A DNA stretch of 64,000 nucleotides from Paralichthys olivaceus (GCF_024713975.1 NC_091112.1:82001-146000), one strand, 5' to 3'. Positions 13,446-25,507 are shown, counted from the stretch's first letter. Notes: generated by a model not told the origin, from the sequence alone. Numbers and translations are program-made.

Positions 13446-16400
13446 ATGTCAGAGGACCAGCGGCACCAGCGGGCCGAAGCCTCCCGGCGGGGGGAGGTCG
13501 GTCTGGAGGCGGGGGAGGGTGACACAGAGCCCAGCATGTTGCAGCAGAGACTGAAAAACAACATCTCGTAAGTCAGCTCTCAGTGACTGTAAATAAAGAT
13601 GGACGACCTGTCTCGGCTTTCTCCTACCGTTCAGATGTGAAGGGTTAGGAGGGGGCAAGGTTTATGAACCAGCAGCCAGGGGGCGATCCAGGTGATTTGG
13701 CTTCACTTTGGGAGCCATTATGTCATCCATCTTTATTCAATAATTCAAATACAAAACTTTAAATCAGCTCCTCAATCACAACCTTTAATCTGCTGGAGTG
13801 TGTTTGTGATAAGAAAAGATAATTAGACACCAGTAAAGTAATAATAAGTAAACATACAATCCTTATTAAATGTAAGGAGATATTTAAACTATGAATGGAA
13901 TAGAAATAATATTCACAGCATATACAAATTATATACGATGAAACAGATTGCACACAGAATTTGATATCAGTTTGTGTGTGTGAGATCAGTGTGTGTGATC
14001 AGAATCAGAATACCTTTATTGTCCCACAAATGGGGAAATTACTTTGTCACAGCAGCAACAGGACAGTTGTGTTTTTTAAAAAACAATAACAATAGTGGAA
14101 AATAAACAAGATAATTTCAAGGTTAGAAAATAGAATAGAAAGAATATACTGCTATATACATATGAACATATTCAGTGTGCAATGAATTTACAAAAAGACA
14201 GTGTGGTAGTGTATTAGCTGGTGATAATGAATAATAAATATTGATATTTGGATATGGATATTTATAAAAACTGTATGCAGATGTATGCTACTGGGAGCAG
14301 TGATTGAAAAGCCTGACAGCAGCAGGGAGGAAGGACCTTCGATACCTCTCCTTCACACACTTGTGGTGTATCACTGCTGCTGAAGGAGCTGCCCAGTGCT
14401 GTGAGAGTGACCTGTAGGGGGTGGGACTCCTGCACCAGCAGCGATGACAGCTTGTGTGTGTGTGTGTGTGTGTGCGTGCAGGGTCAGTGTGTGATCAGTT
14501 TGTGGTCAGTGTGTGTGTGTGTGTGTGTGGTCAGTGTGTGTGTGTGGTCAGTGTGTGATCAGTGTGTGTGTGTGTGTGTGTGGTCAGTGTGTGATCAGTG
14601 TGTTCTCTCTCTCACAGAAAGAGCGTTCAGACCAAAGTGGATGAGATCCTGGTAAGAACCACAGCCAAAGTTCTCATGTCCTGTTGAAAGAATCGTGGAC
14701 GTCCCCTCAGTGCTCAGCTGTTTTCTGTTTTTTTTCAACAGCAAGATGTCCAGCGTTTCTCTGACAACGACAAGCTGTACCTGTACCTCCAGCTGCCCTC
14801 AGGACCCAGCTCCGGAGACAAGAGGTCAGTGCTGCACAGTGTTGATCACCAAACATAGTTCCACTGGAACCCTAACCCAGAGGTGTTGAGTTGTGTTCTG
14901 TGTGTGTGTGTGTGTATGTGTAGTGTTGGTGACTCCAGCTCGTTCAACACAGCCGACCAGCTTCACACCTGTAACTGGATCCGCAGTCACCTGGAGGAGC
15001 ACTCAGACACCTGCCTTCCCAAACAGGACGTCTATGAGACATACAAGTCAGAAAACACACGCCAACACACAGAGTACGTTTTCTCAAGTGGTTGTTGGGT
15101 AATGTGACCTCTGACTCCTCCCCCTCTGTTGTTCTCTAGGAGATACTGTGAGAACCTGCAGCATCGACCTCTGAGCGCCGCCAACTTCGGGAAGATCATC
15201 AGAGACATTTTCCCCAACATCAAGGCCCGACGGCTCGGGGGCAGAGGACAATCCAAATATCCTTCCACCTGCTGAAGGGGCCCAATGATGTCACAGATGC
15301 ACAGTGATGTCACAGATGCACGGTGATGTCACAGACGCACAGTGATGTCACAGACATACAGTGACGTCAGACGCACAGTGATGTCACATTGATATCACAG
15401 ACGCGCAGTGACGTCAGACAGACGTCAGACGCACAGTGACGTCACAGACATACAGTGATGTCACATTGATATCACAGTGATGTCACATTGATTTCATAGT
15501 GACGTCACAGACACACACAGATGTCACAGACATACAGTGATGTCACAGATGCACAGTGATGTCACAGACATACAGTGATGTCACAGATGCACAGTGATGT
15601 CACAGACATACAGTGATGTCACACTGAAATCACAGACGCACAGTGATGTCAGACTCACAGTGATATCACAGTGATGTCAGATGCACAGTGATGTCACAGT
15701 GATGTCAGACAATCAGTGATGTCACAGTGAGGATATTTAATGGGCAGGTTGAGAAGCTTCAGTGTGATTGTGACCCAGCATTAAAACAGTCAGTTAACTG
15801 TGATGAGGTCAGACTTTGTGAGGGTTGCTGGTTGAATTCCCTGACCTGCCTGGCTCATACATACTGTTACAGCGGCATCAGGAGGAAGACTGTGCTCAAC
15901 ATGCCTTTGCTGCCAAACCTGGATCTGAAGAATGACCCGGTACACACACACACACACACACACTGTTCCCCAAACAATATTCAGTTATAGTAACAGTGCC
16001 ACCTGTTGGAGTATGGGCGAGTTGCACAATCCTTGCTGTTGTAATGATGTTTTGATATGAGAATAGTTTTCGTTAGAGTTTCAGCTGACTCCTTCCTGTT
16101 CGTCTGCAGGCGGAGCTGACGGAGCTCGTTCAGACCTACAAACAGGAAGTGACAGAGGCTGCATGTGAGCTGATCTGTGATTGGGCGCAGAAGATCCTGA
16201 AGCGTTCCTTCGACACAGTGGTGGAGGTCGCTCGTTATCTGATCCAGGAGCACATTGTAAACCCTCGCTGCAGCCAGGCGGAGTTGGTCACCTCCGCAGC
16301 GCTCGCAGGTCAGTTGGAGTCCACGTCTCATGTTTCCAGGTTGTCCATCTGTCCTGATTGCCTCCTGTATCTGTCCGTCCGCAGGAGGTCCAGCCAAACC

Positions 16401-17898
16401 ACATAAGGTCATCAAGAAAGCTCTGGTTGTTTCTAAAGCTGAGTCAGACGGAGTTGCAGATCAGAAGGTGCTCACACGTGTTTCGGGTTAGTCACTGTTC
16501 AGTCGTTGTCTCTGCTGCTCACCACTTCCTGTCTGAATGCAGAAGGAGCCTGGAGAATTGTCCTCACTGAAGCTGCCGTCTGGAGACAAATCAGCCACCA
16601 CCAAGCCCTCCTCCCTGGACACTCCGCCTCCTCCTTCTTCCTCCTCCTCTTCCTGTCTGCGCCCTGCGGTAAGTTAACACCTCCTTGTACCTGCACCTCT
16701 GTCCGACCATTTGTCTTTTCATTATTGATCAATAAACAATCAATAGATGAAGTTAACTGATTGATTGATTTTGCAGGTGGAGGCGTTCATGAAGCAGTTA
16801 CCCAGAATCCTCCCCCGTAGCTCAATCCCTGATAAAACCCAGCTCTCTGTCCGCTCGTCTCCGCCCTCTCTGGCGCCAAAAGACGCCTCGGGAGTTGGAG
16901 GAGCATCTGGACCTGGAGGCCCGGCTGCTGCCGCTGCTGCCAGCGGTGGTGGAGTTAAGGTCATTGCCATGGCAACAGGTGGCCCTGTTCCGGTGATGAT
17001 CTTGCCTCAGGGCTGCCTGTCCTATGAAAGAGAGAAGGTCGCCCCACCCCCAACACCTCCACTTCCTCCACAGAACCCCCTAGCAGCCCCAACCTCTGTG
17101 GTCCAGAAAGCTCGAGGGAATGTCACCAAGCGCCCCCTGGAGGTGGTGATGTCAGCTGGTGCATCAGGCGTCTGTGGTGGCTCTGCTGCCAACGCTCATC
17201 CAGTGAAACGGAAACGTGGCCGACCAAGAAAACCTCGGCCTGAGGACACGCTGCTTGCTCTTCCTCCTCCAACTTCTGCTGCTCTTCCTCCTCAGCCCCC
17301 ACCCTCTGCCCCTCCCTCCCACCCTCCTATCATCACCTCCCTGACCGGTGGCGTCATCCAGAAAGCATGCTCTTCCTCTTCTTCCTCGCAGCCAGTATTA
17401 GGGCTGGTGATCCAGGATCAGCCTGGCCTTGTTGTGAGTCAGCTGCCGGCGGTGTCAGAGCACCGTGGCGTGGTGGTACAGTGTCAGCCGGGTGGGGTGT
17501 CTGAGCCAGAACGCCACAGTCGACCGCTGCTGCTGCTCCAGACTCCAGGGAACCCTAGCTGGGAGCTGGCAGCATCAGGACGTACACCGATGGTGGAGGT
17601 GATCCAGAAAGCTCCAAGACCAAGCAATAACAACAGCAGTGCCCTCGCTCCTCTCCCTGCAGCCCACCTTCCCCCTCCCCTTCCCATGCCCATGCTACAC
17701 GAGGAGCGGGGGGAGGTGGAAATAATGTTGACGCCGGTGGAGCTGCACGTCAACCCGCCGTTGCCTCTCCACAGCTCTTCCTCCTCTGCGGCTCCCGCCT
17801 CCTCACCGTCTATCTCCTCCTCCATGGGGGGGAGGGGCCAGGAGGAGGAAGGGGTGCGACGAGAGACCAGCACCTCCTCAAAGAGAGAGGGACATTAG
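13446..17898 (+). CDS. rfx5: DNA-binding protein RFX5
   Basis: Exons 13446-13567, 14618-14651, 14742-14824, 14924-15046, 15140-15256, 15861-15939, 16110-16308, 16385-16467, 16543-16668 and 16777-17898 give 695 residues (human 616). RFX5 binds the X box of MHC class II promoters as part of the RFX complex with RFXAP and RFXANK in the nucleus. The N-terminal oligomerisation stretch (LLQRL-like, then [20 protein letters not shown], residues ~32-68) is followed by LYLQLPSGP. The winged-helix RFX domain (~96-170) has [55 protein letters not shown]. After it comes [17 protein letters not shown] (~195-211), then a Pro/Ser/Ala-rich tail with AT-hook-like [12 protein letters not shown] (~466). RFX5 is preferred over RFX7 because the N-terminus, LGGRGQSKY and KRKRGRPRK match RFX5. 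The intron between exons 5 and 6 is AT-AC. Confidence 0.94.
13574..13740. mobile_element. Small TIR element (MITE-like), parent of the 23-bp satellites
   Basis: A segment of about 165 bp in rfx5 intron 1 is bounded by inverted ends: ACTGTAAATAAAGATGGA on the left and CCATCTTTATT on the right. Its interior has the block CAGCCAGGGGGCGATCCAG then GATTTGGCTTCACTTTGGG, known to me as a very common dispersed sequence in percomorph genomes. The left end is nearly one unit of the 23-bp satellite found at three places in this window. No coding capacity. Confidence 0.65.
13990..14425. mobile_element. Interspersed repeat fragment in rfx5 intron
   Basis: Text such as 'gaatcagaatacctttattgtcccac' and 'gatacctctccttcacacacttg' resembles common teleost non-LTR repeat remnants. 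The family is not assigned. It sits in the intron between coding exons 1 and 2 and is followed by (GT)n runs up to 14605. Confidence 0.4.
15257..15860 (+). other. rfx5: AT-AC U12-type intron in rfx5
   Basis: The donor is ATATCCTTCC (15257 on), an exact match to the U12 consensus ATATCCTT. The branch-site match TTCCCTGAC (15837-15845; consensus TTCCTTRAC) has its branch A (15844) 16 bases before the intron end. The intron ends in ...CATAC at 15860. No GT donor or AG acceptor can join these exons in frame. This junction restores K-Y-C-Y-S-G of the RFX domain. U12 AT-AC introns are spliced by the minor spliceosome. Confidence 0.92.
15285..15730. repeat. GTGATGTCACAGA-type minisatellite inside the U12 intron
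   Basis: Degenerate units of about 18-22 bases (CAGTGATGTCACAGA with ATGCA or CATA spacers) fill most of the AT-AC intron. Four copies have mutated to the perfect CRE palindrome TGACGTCA (15362, 15409, 15437, 15500). Confidence 0.85.
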
Positions 17899-18103
17899 AC
17901 CCTCCCTCTTTTCTTTTTATCAGCTCTCACTACGCTTTACCTCACCTGCAACTTTGCCGTGCCCCCTGACCTCTCCTCTTCCTTATTGGTGGAAATCCCA
18001 GATTGGTGACAGCAGAGAGCCAATGAGGATAGATGAAGCCAAACCCTCGACACACTTTGTTTTCATTGCACTGTAAACATATGCTGTTAGAAACCTGTGA
18101 TAC

Positions 18104-18165
<62 letters not shown>

Positions 18166-18239
18166 TTTGTGAGTGTGAGTGTGTGTGTGTGTGTGTGTGT
18201 GAGTCTGTGTGTGAGTCTGTGTGTGTGTTTGTGAGTGTG

Positions 18240-18285
<46 letters not shown>
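18104..18285. repeat. (GT)n microsatellite with GAGT interruptions
   Basis: About 180 bases of alternating GT with GAGT and TTTGT breaks, in the rfx5 3'UTR or 3' flank. The alternating purine-pyrimidine sequence could adopt Z-DNA. Confidence 0.95.
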
Positions 18286-18548
18286 CGTCCTCCCTGCCTC
18301 CTTATCCTCATTCTCTAAACTTCCTGTTTAAGGCCGTCTGCTGCTTCAGATCAATGGATTTATAGAACAGAAGAGACGTGTGTTCAGTATTGGATCCGAC
18401 TGTAGGTGGCGTCGGTGTCGTGCAGTAGTAACTACGGGTTAGAGCCTGTTCAGGGTTCTTTGTGGTGAAAGAAATGAAATGGATCTTCAGCTCAGTTCAT
18501 TTGATGTTCTCAGCTGCAGAGTTTGTCTAATGTCTCCAAGTTCAGGGC

Positions 18549-18554
18549 AATAAA
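18549..18554 (+). terminator. rfx5: Candidate poly(A) signal of rfx5
   Basis: AATAAA is about 650 bases after the rfx5 stop codon. It is the first good signal seen, which would place the (GT)n tract in the 3'UTR. Not certain. Confidence 0.35.
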
Positions 18555-20574
18555 ACGTGTTCGTACACGTATAGTGAGTGGATAGACATTGCGGGACGTG
18601 AGGACGAGAAGAAGTGAGAACATGATGATGAGGGGTGAGAGGATGAAAAACGTGCAGCAACAGAAAAGTTGGAGGTTTGACTTAATGCGACTCAAGCTCA
18701 ACTATGAATCAGGTGTGTGGGGGGGGTTTAATTTCATAAAATTTGAATCGGTTCAATGAAATAATTTATTTTAAATATATTTAAAACAAAAGGTTGCCAC
18801 GTTTGTCATTAATGTGGAGGCGTGTTTTACCGACTCATCTGTGATTGGTTGGGCTAAGAATCATTTAAATCAGATTTTCTTTAATTCATTATTTAAAATT
18901 TCGGGTTCTCAGATATAAGTTTTGAAGTTTATTGGATCTAAACTGGGTATTTTAGTTTTCTGTTTAATGACTTGTTCTTCAACGTTTTGTTAATCTTTTA
19001 CATTTTTTATGATTTCCAACAGTTGAGCGAATTAATAGATTAAGTCCGAAACAACAAAGGAATACTTGGAAGATCAGAGCGAGACTTGACGCCAAATATT
19101 TAACGTCAAACAATGTTCAAGACATTAGCACTTCATTTACGACACTCCTCCAGCAGAGGTCGCTGTGATGCAGTGGAACACTGTTCACATGCTCATCTTC
19201 CGCAGGACAGCGATGGAAAAACCTCTGAACTCAAACCAGTGTTAGAAATAAATTGTTCTTTTTATCAAAAAACACGATGTAATGAAATCGTACTTTTACT
19301 CCAGAAACTTTTTTCAGTTTAAAATTATTTCTTTAAAAACTTAAACAGACTTAAAATTGATCGATAGATTATCAGAAAATTAACATTTGACAAAAACATG
19401 TTTATTTTGGAGCAAAGTTCTAAGAATTTGAACATGAACATTGAATAAATTAATCATTGTTATTGTTTATTACAGATTCATATTGATCTCAGTAGTTTAT
19501 TATTCTGATAAATCAAAAGTTAGATTTTTAAGAAAATGGTGAAAAACAAATTCATCATTTATATCATTATTTTATCTTTTTCTGTTTTTGTATTTTCAAA
19601 TCTGTCTCCAGTTAATTAATCGATCGTTTCAATTCTGAACAAAAAGCAGGATCTTAAAATTAAAGTGAATTTCAGAATAAAATCATGCGTTGATTTAGAA
19701 AACAAACATGTTCCTGCTCTTCCTCTTCTCTGGAGTCAGAGGAGTTTGTTTCGTACTATGATGTTTGTTCTTAACGTTGCAAAACCGCCAATCTTCAGTG
19801 CTCGCCATCTCTGCACTCTTCTCGTCCTGTAAACAAAACAAAGAACAAAATGTTTTGGTTAGCGTTCGCAAATCGAGGTGTTATTACAGCTGCTGTGTGT
19901 GTGTGTGTGTGTGTGTTTCCCTCTGTCCTGTGACGTTGAGAGCTTCAGGTCAGTTCAAGTGAAAAGACTTAAAATCCTTGTTGCATGATGTGAAAATGAG
20001 TTTTAGTGCCATGTCCCACCAATAATTTATGACAAAAATGAAAGAGTTGAACAGGAAGTGATTACGGTTCTCCACCAGGTGGAAAACTTCTGAGTTTGTC
20101 TTTGAGCCTCAAACTGAACTGAGGAAAGTTGCACTGTGAAAACAAGAGAAAGTCATGATGCTCTCATGAGCAGCAGCCTCTTTATTTTATGTTAAACAAA
20201 AAAAAAGTTTGAATAAAGAGGAAAATACTTCCTGTCATTTGAAAGTTCAGTAACTGGACAACAGACGTGAACTCCGTCACTTGATTCTGACTCATGGTTG
20301 TAAAAAAGGATGATGACATGTTTCCACTTCCTCCAGAAAAGAAGCAAAAATATCTTAGATACTAACACTGCCATCTTGTGGTGATTACATAATTTACAGT
20401 CAGTCTGAGTAGTTGTAATCATGGAGTGGAGACGTGGTTTCGAGGGCATACATACACGCTTTCAACCAATCAGGAGTCAGTCTCAGCTGTCAATCGAAAC
20501 GTCTTGGTCTGTTTTTATATCATCAAAAGATTAATTTAAACCAAACTGATCAGAAACATCTGCTAACATGGAGG

Positions 20575-20670
20575 AGGTATATGACCTTTACTGCAGCCAG
20601 CCACCAGGGGGGGAATACAGATGATTTGGCTTCACTTTTTTAAAAGCAGTCATGTCAGCCATCTTTGCAG
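20575..20670. mobile_element. Fragment of the same small TIR element family
   Basis: ACTGCAGCCAGCCACCAGGG followed by GATTTGGCTTCAC and a CATCTTTGCAG end matches the interior and right part of the element at 13574-13740. Confidence 0.6.
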
Positions 20671-20689
20671 ATTGTGGTTTTGCCCTAAA

Positions 20690-20750
20690 ACCTTCTGTGT
20701 GTAAGATTTAGTGACATCCAGTGGTGAAGTTGCAAAGTGCAACCAGACTG
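20690..20750. repeat. Dispersed repeat (GTGTGTAAGATTTAGTGACA type)
   Basis: The text 'tgtgtaagatttagtgacatccagtggtgaagttgca' recurs at 30975-31030 in a pi4kb intron with few changes. It is a common short interspersed sequence of percomorph fish; class unknown to me. Confidence 0.55.
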
Positions 20751-22489
20751 TTTCTTGAAGTATGAAGTGTTTGTTGGAATCGTTCACTGTGGAGCCATGG
20801 AGCTCAAAAAAGAAACGGGTCAGATAATCAATAATCAAAGATCAAAGGATCGGGATTCGGGTATCGGAGCGTTGACCTCAAAGGATCAGACTCAACCGCA
20901 CAACATTCTTTGATGTCACTTCCTGTAATGCATCATTTTAAATTCATATTTTTGTTGTTATAATATGATTTATTTGTATTAAGATTTTGTTTAAGTTAAA
21001 GGTATGTTCACCTTAACTTCAAGAGCCACCAAAGGTTTTATACTGAAATTATTTTTATTGAGTTTCCTGTGACGAAAGACAGAATTTATTCAAAACTTGA
21101 CGGAAAGTTTAAACGAGATCAGATCCATTATGATCTTTGTGTTTAAATGTGAAAGTTCGTTTACACTTCTGGTTCTCAGATGGTCGCTCTTATAGGTTGC
21201 TAGTCAGGCATGTGACAGTCATCAAGGTTTTACTTTATCAAGTTCCTTTTGTTTGTTTTGTTTGTTTTTTCAAACCATGTGACCTGAACGACCCTGAGGT
21301 GACGTTAACGCGTGAACGAGCTGGCGTTAGGAGAGAGGAAGGTTTTCAGAAATGAAATTTAATCTAAAGACACTTGTAATACATTTTTCCACAGAAGAAA
21401 AAGGAGTCAATGAAGGTGAATCTATGGTTTAAGTGACGATGACATGGCGTCTGTGGGGATGAGCTGATCCTGGTCTAACGAAAGAGTCAGAGTTTTATTA
21501 TGAAATTATTTTCTTGAACTCATTGTAATTCATTTAAAATATAAATTTATGTGAACAGCAGAGGGAGCACTTTGTTTTTGTTTCCCTGAGCAACGCTGTC
21601 TCTTAATTGAGATACGTTTAACATTGTTACATTTGGAAGTGATAAGGTTGTGACGTCAATTGCTCGAAGCTTCATAAATTTCAATCATCAGTGTTTTCAC
21701 TAAAGTTTGTTTTTCTTTCTGTTGTTTTCACTTCCTGTTGTTGTCTCTTCACAGTTGTACAGTTTGTCGATATGCAAATCCTATTATGACGATGGTGTTG
21801 CATGGTTTCTGTGACTGTTTGTCAGGTTTTGTATTTTTATTGTTTAAAAATGTCTGTTTTTAACCAGCTGGCTTTTTTTTGCACTTTATCCCTGAAATGA
21901 AAGATTGATTGAAGGTCAAAGGTCAACATTGGTCCACATGTGAAAATAAAATGAACTTTCGCTCATTTGTTCTTTGATGTGGAAACAACGACAATCTCTT
22001 TCACTTTTCTGTCGCCTCCTCTCTCCACCACCAGGAGGTGCTCTGCTCAGACTCTGCTGTGTCCAACAACCAGAAACGGTGCAATCCTGACTTCAAAATA
22101 AAGGCCTGGTGCTAATAATTGAAGGGGAACAGCAAAGAGGAATTATATGTGATAAACAGCTGAGCTCTAATTCATTTATAGTCTGTGAGGCTCCGTTTGA
22201 TCATTTCAATAAAAGCAGATCACATAGACTGATTATTATCAATCAATTATTTTCATGATTAATCCGTTTTTCTGTGACAAAGTTACCAAGATCAATCAGA
22301 TTATTTTAATTTGAAATCGAATAAAATAGAAACGTGTTATTGATCAGATGATTGATCAGTGAATCAGCTTCAGTCAGCTGTGTGAGATCAAAGTCATTCA
22401 CATGATGAATCATTTCAAAATAAATCATCCTTCTGTTGTTTTATTTTGTAAATTTAACCAGAAGTTCGGGCGTTTCCGACTGGTGCTGC

Positions 22490-22715
22490 CTTGACGGATG
22501 TTGCGTCACTGAGGTTTTAAAGTCGAGTCGAGCCGAGCCGAGTCGGACCAGATGGATCCCGAAGGCCCGGATTAGACCCGGATTAGACCCGGACTAACAT
22601 TGGATTAGACTCGGACTAACGCTGGATCAAAGACCCGGAGTCCCGGGACGAAAGGCGGGCTAAAGCCGTGTGTGAGAGCGTTTCCCCGGGGTGAGGACGC
22701 GTCAGTAACCGGGTA
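22490..22715 (+). promoter_or_regulatory. pi4kb: Probable pi4kb promoter and noncoding first exon
   Basis: A GC-rich block with repeated GAGTCGAGCCGAGCC-type and GGATTAGACCCGG units ends in good donor sites (GGGGTGAGG at about 22690 and GGGTAAGAG at about 22711). The first coding exon of pi4kb begins with a 3' splice site, so an upstream noncoding exon is required, and this is the best candidate on that strand. Inferred. Confidence 0.35.
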
Positions 22716-22854
22716 AGAGTTCGGCTCCTCTCGGTTCGATTGGTTGTGACCCGGATGTTTCGGAGCTGACACCCAGGGCCGGGGGCCTTCAACAGCCCGG
22801 CTCTGAGCCCCCTGCCCCGGACTGTTTTTATCAGGAGGGAGCGGCTCCTCCCGG

Positions 22855-23190
22855 TCCTCCTCTTCCTCCTCCTCTTCCGCTTCTTCCTCTTCATCCTCCT
22901 CTTCTTCTTTCTCTTGTTCTTCCTCCTCTTCATCGTCTTCATCCTCCTCTTCTTCTTTCTCTTGCTCTTCCTATTCCTCCTCTTCATCGTCTTCATCCTC
23001 CTCTTCTTCTTTCTCTTGCTCTTCCTATTCCTCCTCTTCATCTTCTTCATCCTCCGCCTCCCCTTCACCCTCTTCACTTGCTCTTCCCCTTTCTCCTCTT
23101 CATCTTCTTCTTCCTCTTCCTCCTCCTCTTTCTTTTCATCTTCCTCCCCTCCTCTACCTCTTCCCTCGTCCTCCTCACCTCTGCTACTTT
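22855..23190. repeat. Homopyrimidine (CTT/CCT)n tract
   Basis: About 330 bases consisting almost only of C and T on the + strand, including a duplicated block of about 60 bases (22915-23035). The opposite strand reads as a Lys/Arg/Met-rich frame, an artefact. Could form triplex (H-DNA). Confidence 0.9.
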
Positions 23191-23221
23191 TTCATGTAAA
23201 ACTAAGTCTTCGTGATGAACT

Positions 23222-24212
23222 TGTAACATGTTAATAACATGTTAATAACATCTTTAAAACATGTTAATAACATCTTTATAATAACATGTTAATAAATTGT
23301 TATTAACATGCTATTATAAAGATGTTATTAACATGTTTTAAATATGTTATTATAAAGATGTTATTAACATGTTAATAACATGCTATTATAAAGATGTTAT
23401 TAACATGTTTTAAATATGTTATTATAAAGATGTTATTAACATGTTAATAACATCTTTATAATAACATGTTAATAACATATTTAAAACATGTTAATAACAT
23501 GTTAATAACATTTAAAACATGTTAATAACATCTTTATAATAACATGGTATTAACATGTTAATAACATCTTTATAATAACATATTTAAAACATGTTAATAA
23601 CATCTTTATAATAGCATGTTAATAACATGTTAATAACATCTTTAAAACATGTTAATAACATCTTTATAATAACATGTTAATAACATGTTATTATAAAGAT
23701 GTTATTAACATGTTTTAAATATGTTATTATAAAGATGTTATTAACATGTTTTAAATATGTTATTATAAAGATGTTATTAACATGTTAATAACATCTTTAT
23801 AATAACATGTTAATAACATATTTAAAACATGTTAATAACATGTTAATAACATTTAAAACATGTTAATAACATCTTTATAATAACATATTTAAAACATGTT
23901 AATAACATCTTTATAATAACATATTTAAAACATGTTAATAACATCTTTATAATAACATGTTAATAACATCTTTATAATAACATCTTTATAATAACATGTT
24001 AATAACATCTTTATAATAACATATTTAAAACATGTTAATAACATCTTTATTTTAACATCTTTAAAACATGTTAACATCTTTATAATAAAATCTTTAAAAC
24101 ATGTTAATAACATCTTTATAATAACATGTTAATAACATGTTAATAACATCTTTATAATAACATGTTAATAACATCTTTATAATAACATCTTTAAAACATG
24201 TAAATAACATCT
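23222..24212. repeat. AT-rich array with flipping orientation (AACATGTTAATAACATC units)
   Basis: Units built from ACATGTTAATAACATC and TTTATAATAACATG or TTTAAAACATG. Segments at about 23295-23450 and 23680-23790 run in the opposite orientation to the rest, so the array holds several long inverted repeats. Confidence 0.93.
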
Positions 24213-24215
24213 TTA

Positions 24216-24640
24216 GTACATCTGAACCTGATCTGAACCTGAATCTGAATCTGATTTGAACCTGAATCTGATTTGAACCTGATTTGAACCTGATCTGAAC
24301 CTGAATCTGATTTGAACCTGAGTCTGATCTGAACCTGATCTGAACCTGAATCTGAACCTGATTTGAACCTGATCTGAACCTGAATCTGATCTGAATCTGA
24401 TCTGAACCTGATTTGAACCTGATCTGAACCTGAATCTGATCTGAATCTGATCTGAACCTGAACCTGATCTGAACCTGATCTGAACCTGAATCTGAACCTG
24501 ATCTGAGCCTGATCTGAACCTGATCTGAACCTGAATCTGAACCTGATCTGAGCCTGATCTGAACCTGATCTGAACCTGAATCTGAGCCTGATCTGAACCT
24601 GATCTGAACCTGATCTGAACCTGGCCTGAACCTGACAGTG
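24216..24640. repeat. (TCTGAACCTGA)-type minisatellite
   Basis: Tandem hexamer-like units CTGAAC / CTGATC / CTGAAT in mixed order follow directly after the AT-rich array. Confidence 0.93.
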
Positions 24641-25089
24641 TCAGTGATAAATCCAGACTTCACCTCCAGTGTGAATATTGTCGTCTGTGTGTGTGAAGTC
24701 GACCTCCACCCAGGCCTCGACGTTCTAGAACCTCCACATCTGGAATCCTTCTCTCTCACACATGACTGCTGTGATGACATCACACTCAGCTGTGTGCGAT
24801 AAGCATGTTCCAGTGATGATGTCATCAAGAGTGTACCATTAGCATCTCATGTTTCTCGTATCTCCACAGAGGCTGTGTTAGCCTAGCTTAGCGTTCATTC
24901 AGTCAGAAGAGCATTGTCATGGAGTCAGTGTCGAGGTCAGTGATGAAGATGACTTTACATAACACACAAACACACTAACTGAGACGTGGGCGCCAGACAA
25001 ATCTGAAACCATCAACTAATCAATCGATCAACTGATCAGTTTCATGTTATCGTCATGTTTCTTCAATGGAGACAGTTCAACGTGTTGTT

Positions 25090-25458
25090 TCCAGACGGAG
25101 ATTGTAGCAGTAAGGAGAAAACTAAAAAGCAGAATTGCCCTTTACACCTCAAAAGGAAAAGGGGGGGCGAGGGAGATGATGAGTTGGACACACCTGTGAG
25201 CCAAGAAAGAGAAGGAAAATCAAACAAAGGCAGGAAGACAACTGAGGAGCGAGAGTAACTGCAGGAAGGAGATAACAAAACTAACCTGCTTGGATTTGGA
25301 CCATGATCCCCCTGGTTGAACCATATAAGCTAGGTCTCCATACTGAAACTCTCCTGATTCCCTTTGCCTCTAGTCAATTCACCCCTCATCCTCCCTCTCC
25401 CTCAAAACATGTCCCTCACTTTTCATTTTCATTGGACCCTAACTCTCCTCTCCAACAC

Positions 25459-25507
<49 letters not shown>

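Larger units (their letters stand above)
18560..22480. other. Intergenic rfx5-pi4kb, mostly unique AT-rich sequence
   Basis: No exon with conserved coding sequence was recognised in either strand. Two dispersed repeat fragments are listed separately (20.6 and 20.7 kb). The short open frames have no codon or splice support. Confidence 0.5.

Noticed and set aside
22616-23077. Minus-strand Lys/Arg/Met-rich frame of 153 codons
   Set aside because: Reverse of the polypyrimidine tract; no conserved sequence.
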